Notes: generated by a model not told the origin, from the letters alone. A stretch of DNA of 64,000 nt from Corynebacterium sp. p3-SID1056 (GCF_025152525.1 NZ_JALXXL010000002.1:1-64000); one strand, 5' to 3'. Shown: positions 16,813 through 26,757, counted from the stretch's first letter. Numbers and translations: made by a program.

Positions 16813-19800
16813 TTAGGCGTTGGCCGGGGAAGGCTCAGCCGCTGTTGTGAGCGTTTCGCCCTCCTTCTCGTCCTTCTTGCTCGAGCTGCCGCTGTCCTTG
16901 CTGCTGCTCAGGTCCTTGCCGGACTCGCAGGCGGCGTACGTCAGGCCAAGCGCCAGGGCACCGAGGCCGATGATGCCAACAGCCAGGACCGCAGCCGGGA
17001 CGGCCGGGTCGATCTCCGCCAGCTGGCGGGAAATCTGGTTCATCCACTCCGGACGCTGGATGTTCAGGCTCGGCATCGCCTTGTTGAACTCAGCCGCCGC
17101 AGCGTTGAACTCGTCCTCGAACAGGACTGCCGCGCCGCCCAGGGCCGCGATCAGGATGCCGATCGGGATCAACCACGTTGCCGGGTTCGTTACCGAGGAG
17201 GTCTCGCTGATGCACTTGCCCAGCGAGCTGCCGTCGGCAGGCGGCTCCTGCTCGAACTCGAGCGGACGATCAAGGAGGAGGACATCGAGGTTCTCCTTAT
17301 CCTTTTCGCCGTCGATCTCGAACTTCTTCGACTCCAGCTTTTCGCCGATGCCGTTGTCGTTCTTCTCCGCGTCAAGCGGCTCCGCAAGCACCACGCCGCC
17401 CGGGTTACGCATCTGCAGCGTGTACGAACCAGCGTTCACGCCCGGGAATGCGAACTTGCCGTCGCCGTCGCTCGTCGTGCTCAGATCGGGCATGCCGTCG
17501 AGCGAGTGCAGCGTGATCTCCATGCCGCCGTAGGGCTTGTCGCCATCATCGATCTTGCCGTTCGTGTTGGCGTCGACAAACAGCTTGCCGTGAACATCGG
17601 AGGTCGCCAGCGGCGCGCCCTCTTCCACGATGATGTGGGCATTACCGTCGATGTTCTGCTTCGGGGAAACCACCAGCAGGCCCGACGGATCGTCGCCGTA
17701 GTCCGGCTCCTCCTCGAAGATCCGGGAGCGCTTCGGTGCCGCCGGTGCCTTACCGGAGGCCTCCGCCGCGTTGTGGTGACGCGTGCCCGGCTTCAGCGGG
17801 GGCAGCACGCCCTTGAACACAGCGCGTTCACCCGGACGCAGGGTGCCGGTGAAGCCCTTCGGCGGGATGATCTTCATCTTCTTGCCCTTACCCGGGTTGT
17901 TCGGGTCAAAGTCATCCTTGTCGCCCTCATAGATCATGTCGGTAACCGTCACGTTCTCCATGCGGGTCGAACCGGTGTTGACAACCTCGTAGGTGAAGTA
18001 GAGATCACGATCTGCCGCCATGCGCACAGCGTTCTTCGGGTCGGTAGCGAGCTGCGCGTTGACCTTCTTCATCAGGGACATGTCCATGAAGGTCACGTAC
18101 GCCTCGTCAGGGGTGGAGGCGACCATGTCGCCCTGCGAGCCATCCTTGTTCTTGAAGTGGCCGCGAGCCACAGCGACGTTCGCGAACGCACCGCTGCCGT
18201 ACGGCGGCTTCATCACCGCGGTGAAGACCTTCGTCTGCTTCGGTGCCAGGGAGCCGTCCCAACCCTTCGGCGCCTTGATCGCCGCATCCGCGAAGGGATC
18301 CTCGATCTTCACGTCGTGCACAGTCTGATCAGACTCGTTGGTCACCACGAAGCCGTAGATCAGCTCCTCGTTGGACGGCAGGCCCGGAGCATCCTCCGGC
18401 GTATCTGCGTCCCAACCCAGCACGCGCTTCCGCAGCTTCAGCGTCTGCTCCGTCAGATTCACCGTCGGCAGCGCGACATCCACCTTCGGGCGGACCGGAA
18501 TGTACGTCGGATCCACGTCCTGGACGCCCTCCGGGGTAAAGACCTCGACGATAGCGTCGCCCGGCACCACATCGAGCTTGTAGTTACCGTTCTCGTCGAC
18601 CGGGACTTCCTTCGTGTCGCCGTGGGAGTCGGTGACGGTGACGATGACGCCATCAATCGGGTTGCCGTCGCCGTCGACGACCGTGCCCTTGACTTCCGAG
18701 CGCGGTGCCACGACGTTGATCACGCCCTGGTATTCCGGCTTGTCCTCGGTCACGTTGACGCTCTTCGGCCAACCTTCCGGCTTGTCCCAGCCCTCGGGCA
18801 GCTCGAGATCAATCTCGTACTCGCCCTCCGGCAGGACGTCCGTGGTGAAGCGGCCGTTTTCGTCCACCGTCACGGCAGGCAGGGTGTCAATCGGGTTGCC
18901 GTCCGGATCCTTGTCCGTGCCCTTGCCCCGGATAATCACCGTGGCGCCCGGGATCGGCTCGTTCTTGTCGTCGACAAGCCAGCCGTTGATGGTGCCCGGC
19001 TCGCCCTTGTCGCTCTCATCAATCGGCTTCACCGTCGACGGAGTGGTAATCCTTCCGACGTCCGTGGTTTCGCCGCGGTTGACCTCAACCTTCTCGTAGC
19101 GCGGGGTGCGGTGATCCTCGCCAGGTGTGACGATCAGGGTGTACTTACCCTCCGGCACATCGTCGACGTCAAAGTTGCCGTTCTCGTCGACATCCAGCTC
19201 GATCACGGTGCCGTCCTCGCCACGCAGCTTCGCGGAGGTGCCGTCGACCGGTGCACCGTTTTCATCAGCGATGCTGCCGATCACGCGGCCAGTCGACACG
19301 TCTGGCGACGCCGCCACCGGACGATCCAGATTGAAAAACGCATCCGATTGCTCATTGCGCTTAATGGTGACGGTCGTGTCCTCCGCCGGCGCGAGGAAAT
19401 CACTCTCGGCAGGCGGCGTGACGCGCACGGAGTAGGTGCCCTCCGGCAGCTGGCCCGTTGCCTCACCGTTTGTACCCGTGACGAAGGAACGCTGATCCTC
19501 GCCCTGCGACACCACAACGACGGCATCGGCGACAGGCTTCTCCTTCCCCTTGGGGCCGGTTTGGACCACAACGCGGAAGGTACCCTGCGGCGTGGCGTCC
19601 TTCACCAGGTTGATGCGACCGATATCCGCATTCTTCCCAGCCTCAACGTTGACGCGCGGCTTGCCCTCGGCCTTGTAGCCGTCAGCGCTGGCGATCACAG
19701 AGTATTCGCCTGCCGGCAGCTCCTTGGCGGTGAAGCGGCCTTCCGCATTCACAGTCGCCGGGTATGCCTTGCCAGACTCCAGGTGATTGAGGGCTACCGA

Positions 19801-22800
19801 CGCGCCGTCAACCACCTTGCCGTCCCTATCCAGCACCTGGCCGGACACGGTGCCGACCTGCGGCGCCTTCGGCGTCTTGTTGACCTTGAAGTCTGCAGTC
19901 ACAGTCTTGGTGCGCTCGACGGAGACCTCCTGGGACTTCGGCGCATCGTAGCCCTCCGGCGCAGTGACCGACACGGTGTAGCGGCCGGTAGCACGGTTGC
20001 TAGCGGTGTACTTACCCTGCGCGTTGGTGGTGACCGTGCTCTCCGCACCATTTTCGAGGTTATGAACGGTCACCTCAACGTTCTCGAGCGGCGTGCCGTC
20101 AGCATCGGTCACGGTGCCCGCGATGGTACCCACGGTGGAGGTCAACGCAATCTTCCCGAGGTCGAGGCTCTCCGCGGCACCGACCTCGAAGATGCGATCC
20201 GAGTACGGCTCGTAGAACTCCGGCGACTCGACCTGCAGCGTGTACTTCCCCGCATCTACCGGGACCTCGAACGCGCCCTTGCCATTGACAGTGATGTTCT
20301 TGCCATCGGCAGCATCCGCGCCGTCGGCAATCAGCGTCAGCGTGGCGCCAGTGATCGGCTTGCCGGTGTCTGCATCGACGACCTGGCCAACGAGGTTGCC
20401 GGCCTTGCGGCCCGCGGTCAGCGTAACCAGGTCTGTAAACTCACCCGCGACGACCGTAAATTCCTTGTCGTCCGCGTTGTGCGTATCCGTCTCGTCGATA
20501 GCCGCGGTGTAGGTGCCCGGGGCGAGGTTTTCCGCAGCAAACTTGCCGTCCGCATCCGTGGTCTCGATCGTCACGGTCGCGCCTTGCGCATCCTTGATCG
20601 TGACGTCGACGCCTTCGATCGCCTGGTGGGCATCGTCGGATACCTGGCCGGAGACGGTGCTCTTGTTCCGGTTGACCTCCAGCGTCAGCGTTGCCGTCGA
20701 GCCAGGCTCGACGGTGAACGTGCCGGCAGTTGCGCCGTACTCGGTCGTTGCAGCGACCTCGACGCGATAGTTGCCCGGACGCAGCCCGGTCAGGGCGAAT
20801 TTGCCTTCGGCGTTCGTGCTGAGCTCTTCTTCAACACCATCACCGTAAATCGTCACGGTGGCGTTTGCGACTGCGTTGCCGCTCTCCTCGACGACGGTGC
20901 CCTCCACGCCACCATCGGCGCGGTTCACACGGATGTCGCGATTGTTCTTCACACCCGGGTCCACCTGTGCGGTTTCGGAGGCGGCACCGTACTCGGAAGT
21001 CTTTGCTACCTCGACGAGGTACTCGCCAGGGCGGATACCTGCAAACTCGTAGGTACCGTCTGCGCCCGTTTCGGTGGAGTCGATCTCCTGCTTCCCGTCG
21101 GCGCTCTTCAGCACCACCTTCGCGCCAGCAACAGCGGAACCGTTGTCATCGGTAACGGTGCCGCCAAGGTCGCCGTCGTTGCGACGCAGCGTCAGGTTCC
21201 CGGCGGAGGGCTCGTTCGGGCGAACGGTCACCTCTGTGGAAGCGCCGCCACGGGTATCGGTTGCGTCCACCTTCGCGACGAAGGTTCCCGGCGGTACAGC
21301 ATCGACGGTGTACTTACCGTTTTCATCGGTAGTGGCAGTGCCAGACCACGCTTGCTGCTCACCGCTACGACGCTTACCGTCGATCTTGACGACCGCGCCA
21401 GCAACAGGGTTGCCCGCGTCATCACGCACGGTGCCTTCAATCCGGCCGTCAGTCGGCGACACGCTGACGTTCATCGTCTCCTCGGCGTTTTCAACGATCG
21501 GGGTAAGGCTGCCGGATGCCTGGCCGTATTCGTCTGCAGCAAGCACCGTATAGCTGTATTTGCCCGGCGCAACATTATCGAACTGCACCGCGCCCTCAGT
21601 GTTGGTCTGCTTGCTCTGCTTAAAGCCGGTACCGCTTACGACAACGGTTGCGCCTTGGACAGCCTCGCCGAGGTCATCAAAGACCTTGACGGTGTACTTA
21701 CCCTGGAAGCGGCGCACCTGGAGGTCGGCTGCGGCAGACTCCCCGGGGCGCACAGTGACCTTTGTGCTCGTCTTGTTCGTCAGTTTCGTCTTGTGCACGT
21801 TCACCGTGTACTCACCCGAGGTGAGACCGTCGAGCTGGAACTGGCCACGCGAAATGGTGACATCCTTCTTCAACCCGTTCGGGCCGGTAATGGTTGCCGC
21901 GCCGCTGTTCAGCGGCGTGCCGCCGTCGTCTTTGACGGTGCCAGCGATCGAGCCCAGGTCACGGGTGACGGTGAGGTTTGCAGTCTTTGTCTGCGAAGGA
22001 GCAATCGTGACGGCTGTGGAGGCACTCGCGTACTTTTGCTCTGCATTTCGGGCGACGGTCACGGTCACCTCGCCCTTCGGCAGCCCCTCGATCTTGTAGG
22101 TGCCGTCCGTGCCCGTGGTCGCGGTCTTGCTTCCCGCAGTGACCTTTGCGCCAGCAACGGGCTTGCCGAAGTTGTCGGTAACCTTGCCGGTCACGTTGCC
22201 AGGCAGGCTAGTCAGGGTGATGTTGAGCGGCTTCGTCTCACCCGGCGCGATTCGCACCTCATCCGAAGTCCCCTCATCGTACTCGCCAGCCTTGCCAGCG
22301 ACGGAAGCGACATAAGTGCCGGGCTGCAGCCCGCCGCGCGTGAAGAAACCGCGACTATTCGTCTCGGTGTCGAAGGTTTCCTTCGTATCCTTCTTCGTCA
22401 GTTTTACGGCCACCCCCGGGAGAGGGTTTCCGTCGAGCAATACGTCACCTTTGACTGTGGCCTCCTTGTACTCCATCTCAAGAGTAAAATTCCTGGTCTC
22501 GCCAGGCTTGACCACGATGTCCTGCTCGGTCGCGCCGCCGCGGAAACGGTCGTCCTCGACGATTTCGATCGCGTACGTGTCGGCGTCAACGCCAGCGAAG
22601 GTGAACTCGCCATTCGCATTGGTGGTCGCCGTGCTGACGACCTTGCCATCGCGGACAAGGCGAAGCTTGACGTCTGCGGGCTTGTCATTGGAGCCCACAA
22701 TTGAGCCCTTACCCGTGATGGTCGCCTTATTCCTGGTTACCTTGAAATCCTGCTGGGTATCCCGGTCAGCCTGGATATTCAGCTGCCCGCCACCGGAACC

Positions 22801-24123
22801 ATGCTCGGTTGAAGACGCGACGACGACGGTGTACGTGCCCGGCTTCAGGCCTTCGAAGGTGTAGTTGCCGTTTGCGTCAGTTTTCGCGGTTCGATCGGCT
22901 TGCCCATTACCGCTCAACGTCAGCGACGCGCCGCTTACCGGCTCGCCCTTTTCATTGAGCACCCGGCCGGTGGCGTTGCGCTTGTGAAAGTCGACGCGGA
23001 GCTCGAGGTTCTCTTTTTCTTCCCCGGGCTTCAGGCTTACCGACGTCGTGGTGCCGACAGTCTTGCTCGTCTCCCCCACCTCGACGGTGTAGGTACCATC
23101 CGGGATATTGGCGATCTCGAAGGAGCCGTCGGTCTTAGTCTGTGTATTGAGGTCGGTGCCCTTGATGCTGACTGTGGCTCCCCGGACAGGCTGCCCATTC
23201 TCATCCTTGACCGAGCCTTTCACTGACGCTTTCCGCGCGGTCAGCGTCAGGTCGCGGGTCTCCGTCGCGTCAGCGCGCAGCGTAAACGTCTGGGTGGTTT
23301 CCCCGTTAAATCCACCTATTTTCCTCACGCGGAGTTTATAATCTCCGGTTGGAGTGTCCTGGAACGTAAAGGTCTGGCCGCGACGTGCGCCCCTGGTATC
23401 GACCACATTGCTGTTTGCATCCAGCAGGTCAATTCGCGCCTCATCGATGAAGCTGGTGGGAGCGTTCAGCCGCCCGGTCACGGTGCCTTTGGGGGCGGAA
23501 CTCAGCGTCGCGGAGCCACTCGCGCCGATGCCCCAGGTTGGCAAGCTCCGCTGGTTTGGTGCAAACGCGTATAGCACTTGGCTCGGCTGGAGCGTCACCG
23601 TCTTCGGCAGCTCGAGCGTCAGCGTGGTTCCATTGCCCTTGCCCTCAACCTTATAAAATTCGCCATTGGCTACTTCACGGGTACCAGTAGCTGTTTTCGA
23701 CTCGGGCGTTTCTACCCAAACGTAATATTCTCCGCTCGCAGGAAACGACCTTGTAGTAGTCCGATCGTGACTGAATTCGATCTTGCTAAAGCCCTGAATT
23801 GATGCGCCGGAATCGTTGTTGGCGACCGCCAGCCAACCTCTCGTTTTATTTTTGGAGAAATCAACCAGTTCCTGTGGCGTGCCGGGAACGTCTTGCGGCT
23901 TTTTCCTACTCCAGCCTTTGTCCAGCGGAATCCAATTGCCGCTGCTGTAGAGGAGCGAGCTCGTTGCCGCCGTCGCCGCAGGCAAGAATTCCCCCGCCCC
24001 GAAACTCTCTAACGCCGGGACAGCCATGCCCCCCACTGCGAGCGAAAGTGCCGTCGCCGAGGCGATAACAGTCCGTTTCATTCCGGAAAACAGTCCGCGA
24101 GAGGGCTTGGTGTTTCCGCGCAT
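16813..24123 (-). CDS. Giant repeat surface protein (about 2,436 residues)
   Basis: After a signal peptide (hydrophobic stretch near 19-40) and a globular head (about 45-215) come about 19 repeats of 80-95 residues. Each follows the pattern G-x-V-x-D-x-x-G-x-P-V-x-G-A-x-V ... T-D-x-x-G-x-Y-x-F ... L-x-P-G-x-Y-x-V. This is the carboxypeptidase-regulatory/Cna-B-like fold used as a stalk. A region with two CARDB/DUF11-like domains and one SdrD-B-like domain (DANTNGKIDDGD) follows. The C-terminus has Cys2304, a TM, a helical linker, a second TM, Cys2399 and a Ser/Lys/Glu tail, with no LPxTG. ATG 24123 is chosen for its TTGGAG site 6-7 bases upstream; ATG 24150 and 24078 are alternatives. Role: probably adhesin or envelope stalk. 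Confidence 0.8.
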   Translation of the reverse strand: MRGNTKPSRGLFSGMKRTVIASATALSLAVGGMAVPALESFGAGEFLPAATAATSSLLYSSGNWIPLDKGWSRKKPQDVPGTPQELVDFSKNKTRGWLAVANNDSGASIQGFSKIEFSHDRTTTRSFPASGEYYVWVETPESKTATGTREVANGEFYKVEGKGNGTTLTLELPKTVTLQPSQVLYAFAPNQRSLPTWGIGASGSATLSSAPKGTVTGRLNAPTSFIDEARIDLLDANSNVVDTRGARRGQTFTFQDTPTGDYKLRVRKIGGFNGETTQTFTLRADATETRDLTLTARKASVKGSVKDENGQPVRGATVSIKGTDLNTQTKTDGSFEIANIPDGTYTVEVGETSKTVGTTTSVSLKPGEEKENLELRVDFHKRNATGRVLNEKGEPVSGASLTLSGNGQADRTAKTDANGNYTFEGLKPGTYTVVVASSTEHGSGGGQLNIQADRDTQQDFKVTRNKATITGKGSIVGSNDKPADVKLRLVRDGKVVSTATTNANGEFTFAGVDADTYAIEIVEDDRFRGGATEQDIVVKPGETRNFTLEMEYKEATVKGDVLLDGNPLPGVAVKLTKKDTKETFDTETNSRGFFTRGGLQPGTYVASVAGKAGEYDEGTSDEVRIAPGETKPLNITLTSLPGNVTGKVTDNFGKPVAGAKVTAGSKTATTGTDGTYKIEGLPKGEVTVTVARNAEQKYASASTAVTIAPSQTKTANLTVTRDLGSIAGTVKDDGGTPLNSGAATITGPNGLKKDVTISRGQFQLDGLTSGEYTVNVHKTKLTNKTSTKVTVRPGESAAADLQVRRFQGKYTVKVFDDLGEAVQGATVVVSGTGFKQSKQTNTEGAVQFDNVAPGKYSYTVLAADEYGQASGSLTPIVENAEETMNVSVSPTDGRIEGTVRDDAGNPVAGAVVKIDGKRRSGEQQAWSGTATTDENGKYTVDAVPPGTFVAKVDATDTRGGASTEVTVRPNEPSAGNLTLRRNDGDLGGTVTDDNGSAVAGAKVVLKSADGKQEIDSTETGADGTYEFAGIRPGEYLVEVAKTSEYGAASETAQVDPGVKNNRDIRVNRADGGVEGTVVEESGNAVANATVTIYGDGVEEELSTNAEGKFALTGLRPGNYRVEVAATTEYGATAGTFTVEPGSTATLTLEVNRNKSTVSGQVSDDAHQAIEGVDVTIKDAQGATVTIETTDADGKFAAENLAPGTYTAAIDETDTHNADDKEFTVVAGEFTDLVTLTAGRKAGNLVGQVVDADTGKPITGATLTLIADGADAADGKNITVNGKGAFEVPVDAGKYTLQVESPEFYEPYSDRIFEVGAAESLDLGKIALTSTVGTIAGTVTDADGTPLENVEVTVHNLENGAESTVTTNAQGKYTASNRATGRYTVSVTAPEGYDAPKSQEVSVERTKTVTADFKVNKTPKAPQVGTVSGQVLDRDGKVVDGASVALNHLESGKAYPATVNAEGRFTAKELPAGEYSVIASADGYKAEGKPRVNVEAGKNADIGRINLVKDATPQGTFRVVVQTGPKGKEKPVADAVVVVSQGEDQRSFVTGTNGEATGQLPEGTYSVRVTPPAESDFLAPAEDTTVTIKRNEQSDAFFNLDRPVAASPDVSTGRVIGSIADENGAPVDGTSAKLRGEDGTVIELDVDENGNFDVDDVPEGKYTLIVTPGEDHRTPRYEKVEVNRGETTDVGRITTPSTVKPIDESDKGEPGTINGWLVDDKNEPIPGATVIIRGKGTDKDPDGNPIDTLPAVTVDENGRFTTDVLPEGEYEIDLELPEGWDKPEGWPKSVNVTEDKPEYQGVINVVAPRSEVKGTVVDGDGNPIDGVIVTVTDSHGDTKEVPVDENGNYKLDVVPGDAIVEVFTPEGVQDVDPTYIPVRPKVDVALPTVNLTEQTLKLRKRVLGWDADTPEDAPGLPSNEELIYGFVVTNESDQTVHDVKIEDPFADAAIKAPKGWDGSLAPKQTKVFTAVMKPPYGSGAFANVAVARGHFKNKDGSQGDMVASTPDEAYVTFMDMSLMKKVNAQLATDPKNAVRMAADRDLYFTYEVVNTGSTRMENVTVTDMIYEGDKDDFDPNNPGKGKKMKIIPPKGFTGTLRPGERAVFKGVLPPLKPGTRHHNAAEASGKAPAAPKRSRIFEEEPDYGDDPSGLLVVSPKQNIDGNAHIIVEEGAPLATSDVHGKLFVDANTNGKIDDGDKPYGGMEITLHSLDGMPDLSTTSDGDGKFAFPGVNAGSYTLQMRNPGGVVLAEPLDAEKNDNGIGEKLESKKFEIDGEKDKENLDVLLLDRPLEFEQEPPADGSSLGKCISETSSVTNPATWLIPIGILIAALGGAAVLFEDEFNAAAAEFNKAMPSLNIQRPEWMNQISRQLAEIDPAVPAAVLAVGIIGLGALALGLTYAACESGKDLSSSKDSGSSSKKDEKEGETLTTAAEPSPANA

Positions 24124-24180
24124 GCTTGTCTCCAATACGTAAGGTTGCACTCAGGGTTTTATGTGAGCTGGGAAAAATCT

Positions 24181-24225
24181 TTACAATCCCTATAGATTGT
24201 AATGCCGTAGACAGGCGTATGCCAA
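24181..24225 (-). promoter_or_regulatory. Promoter with overlapping inverted repeat for the giant surface gene
   Basis: On the minus strand TTGGCA (24220-24225) and TACAAT (24196-24201) are spaced by 18 bases, a good -35/-10 pair. TTACAATC (24181-24188) and GATTGTAA (24195-24202) form an eight-base inverted repeat with a six-base spacer that covers the -10. This arrangement would suit a repressor site. Confidence 0.55.
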
Positions 24226-24292
24226 GTTTTGCCCCTAAGCCCCCTCTTAGGATGCGTTAATAGTTTCCTTCTCTAAGAAATTCCCCGCACAT

Positions 24293-24317
24293 GCAAAAAC
24301 CCCGCCGCAGCGGGGTT
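24293..24317 (-). terminator. Terminator after tRNA-Arg(ACG), copy 1
   Basis: AACCCCGC (24298-24305) pairs with GCGGGGTT (24310-24317). On the minus strand it is followed by TTTTTGC. Confidence 0.85.
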
Positions 24318-24322
24318 TCCTT

Positions 24323-24398
24323 TGGTGCGCCCGGAGGGATTCGAACCCCCAACCTTCTGATCCGTAGTCAGATGCTCTATCCGTTGAGCTACGGGCGC
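24323..24398 (-). tRNA. tRNA-Arg (ACG), copy 1
   Basis: A 76-base tRNA with acceptor GCGCCCG/CGGGCGC, discriminator A and encoded CCA. The anticodon loop gives ACG, a substrate for TadA. It is identical in sequence to the copy at 26797, so far as I can compare by eye. Confidence 0.95.
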
Positions 24399-24651
24399 TT
24401 GCCGTCTTCGCATTGCGTTGACAACGAAGAGATACTTTACACCGCAACCATGCAAGCACCAAAACTCCAGTGCAGCAACGCTTTTTCGCCCCAGTAACCC
24501 CGATACTCCGCGCGAGCAGTATCGAAGAAAAATTATTGCGCTCCCTCTACTGAAAATGTCAAAGAGGTGCTAAAAACATTGAGGTAAGCGAAATCGAACC
24601 TTGGTGTTTGATCTTCACTCCCTGCCCACCTAGTGCATAAAGGAAGGTCTC

Positions 24652-26745
24652 ATGGCCACTTTCTCCCGCGGCGTCGCCGCAAGCGCCCTCGCCCTCACTC
24701 TCGCGGCCCCGTCGATTGTGGTGCCGCAGGGCATTGCAGAGGACATCGACACCGCAGCAGCAACCACAACAGCTGCCAGTCCGGCGGCCGAACCGACTGT
24801 CATCGATTGGAACACCCGTCACAATGTGACCTTCAGCGGCGATGCCCCGGCGGTGATCTCAGGCTTCACGCTTCCGGCTGGCGCAACGCTCAAGGCGAAC
24901 CTCACCACGATCTTCAACTGGGGAGTTGAGGCCAACGAGGACGGCTCAGTCGTCCTGTCCCGTCCGTCTGCCGATGTTTCCTTCACCGAGGGATCCAAGG
25001 ACCTCGCCGTGACCGTCACCTTGCCCGATGGGAAGGAAATCAAGAACACCCTGAAGGTCAACGTTTCGAAGCGCCCTGAGGATGCGCTGGAGTCAGATCC
25101 GGATCTCGCGCGTCGGTACGAAACTGAGAACTTTTGGAATCAGGACTCCGCCGCGATCAAGGGACTGGAACTCGATCCCAACTACACATTTGCCCCCACC
25201 GCGAACACGATTTTCAACTGGGGATTTAGCAAAGACAACGGCACGCTCGTCGTGAAGCGCCCAGAGTCAGCCGCCAGCTTCAAAACCGGCGATGTCAGCA
25301 TCCCCGTCAACATCACTCGCGGCGATGGCTCCTCTTACACCTCCACTCTGAACCTTTCGGTGATTGATGAGATGCCGAAGGCTGAGTGGGAGGACGCGTT
25401 GCCCGACTTTGGCGGCGTCTACGACGTGGACTTCGAAGGCAACGTGACCAAGGTCGTCGAGGAGCTCGCGCTGCCAGAGGGCGTGACCGTGAAGAAGAAG
25501 GGCATTGGCTCGGTTGGATGGGACGTGGCCACCAAGGATGGCAAGATCCAGGTCACGGCACCGAACAACTTTATCCCCGGTACCTTTACCATCCCAGTTG
25601 TCTTCAGCGACGGCATGTCGGAAGTCGAGCGCACGCTGCGCATCAGCGCGAAGAACCCGGCGACCCCGAGCGGAACGATTGCTGACATCGCGGCCGACTT
25701 CATCGGCAAGGTCGGCGGCGGTCTGCTCGGTGGCCTCACCGGTGGTGCTGGCGGGGCGGGCGGCGGAGGCCTCAACATCTTCTCCAACAACGGCAACCCG
25801 AACGTCATCATCACGGACAACGCGAAGGCCGAGATCAAGGACAACCTCTCCAACAACGGCAACCCGATCATTACGGACAACGCGAAGGCCACCGTCGAGA
25901 TCAAGGACAACCTCTCCAACAACGGCAACCCGGTCATCACGGACAACGCCAAGGCCACCGTCGAGATCAAGGACAACCTCTCCAACAACGGCAACCCGGT
26001 CATCACGGACAACGCCAAGGTGGAGATTAAGGACAACGGCAATAACAACGGCAACCCGGACGTCAAAATCTCCGACAACGCTAAAGCCACCGTCGTCATC
26101 ACCGACAATGCCAAGGCTGAAGTCAAGGACAATGCCAACAACAACGGCAATAACAACGGCAACCCGGACGTCAAGATCTCCGACAATGCCAAGGCCACCG
26201 TCGTCATCACCGACAATGCCAAGGCTGAAGTCAAAGACAACGCCAACAACAACGGCAATAACAACGGCAACCCGGACGTGAAGATCTCCGACAACGCCAA
26301 GGCCACCGTCGTCATCACGGACAACGCGAAGGTGGACGCCAACAACAACGGCAACCCCGACGTGAAGGTGGAGGGCATCCCCGGCTCCTCTGGCGGTTCC
26401 TCCAAGCAGGACAGCCTCGAGGTTGACCCAGAAATGGGTGTCTACCGAGGCTCTACCGATCCGCGATGCATCGCCACCCTCGTCGGCATCGGGATGCCGC
26501 TGTTGGCCATCATCCCGCTTGCACTGTCGACGCAGCTGGCAGTACCGGGTCTGGGCAAGCAGCTCAACGACGTGCTCAAGAGCACCGCTCGTTCCGCCAA
26601 CGTGACCCCGGAGGCACTCACAGGTATCGGCGGCGGTGTGCTGGGTCTGGTAGCTGCGATAATCGCGATCGCGGGCGGTCAAAGCTGCACCAGCCCGGCG
26701 CAGCCCGCCCCGGTCGTGCCGACTGACGCTTCCGAGGAGGAGTAG
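24652..26745 (+). CDS. Secreted surface protein with Asn-rich tandem repeats and two-TM anchor
   Basis: 697 residues with a signal peptide (residues 1-28). Three Ig-like units follow (about 47-145, 160-250, 265-345); the first two share TIFNWG and T-L-x-V-x-V ends. A Gly-rich hinge (about 350-375) leads to tandem repeats (about 380-573) built from I-T/S-D-N-A-K (ten copies) and NNGNP (eight copies). The end carries Cys606, a TM, an amphipathic helix, a TM and Cys679, with no LPxTG. AGGAAGG at 24641-24647 is a good ribosome binding site. The regular 20-24 residue period suggests a stalk or beta-solenoid. I recognise no named family; the gene sits between two identical tRNA-Arg genes. Confidence 0.75.
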   Translation: MATFSRGVAASALALTLAAPSIVVPQGIAEDIDTAAATTTAASPAAEPTVIDWNTRHNVTFSGDAPAVISGFTLPAGATLKANLTTIFNWGVEANEDGSVVLSRPSADVSFTEGSKDLAVTVTLPDGKEIKNTLKVNVSKRPEDALESDPDLARRYETENFWNQDSAAIKGLELDPNYTFAPTANTIFNWGFSKDNGTLVVKRPESAASFKTGDVSIPVNITRGDGSSYTSTLNLSVIDEMPKAEWEDALPDFGGVYDVDFEGNVTKVVEELALPEGVTVKKKGIGSVGWDVATKDGKIQVTAPNNFIPGTFTIPVVFSDGMSEVERTLRISAKNPATPSGTIADIAADFIGKVGGGLLGGLTGGAGGAGGGGLNIFSNNGNPNVIITDNAKAEIKDNLSNNGNPIITDNAKATVEIKDNLSNNGNPVITDNAKATVEIKDNLSNNGNPVITDNAKVEIKDNGNNNGNPDVKISDNAKATVVITDNAKAEVKDNANNNGNNNGNPDVKISDNAKATVVITDNAKAEVKDNANNNGNNNGNPDVKISDNAKATVVITDNAKVDANNNGNPDVKVEGIPGSSGGSSKQDSLEVDPEMGVYRGSTDPRCIATLVGIGMPLLAIIPLALSTQLAVPGLGKQLNDVLKSTARSANVTPEALTGIGGGVLGLVAAIIAIAGGQSCTSPAQPAPVVPTDASEEE
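25788..26370 (+). repeat. Coding tandem repeats (units of about 60-90 bases)
   Basis: Units read AACAACGGCAACCCG, then a GTCATCACGGACAACGCC-type block, then a GAGATCAAGGACAAC-type block. The first units are about 66 bases apart and the later ones about 114-120, with near-identical copies. They encode the Asn-rich repeats of the 24652 gene and are prone to slippage, so copy number may vary between strains. Confidence 0.85.
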
Positions 26746-26757
26746 CCCGCACAGCAG

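Noticed and set aside
16807..22704. A 1,965-codon open frame on the plus strand
   Set aside because: It is antisense to the giant surface-protein gene, has no domain, and its Arg/Leu/Val-rich composition is that of a shadow frame in GC-rich DNA.
25788..26370. CRISPR-like regular repeats
   Set aside because: The units are continuous, coding and in frame with no unique spacers; no cas genes.
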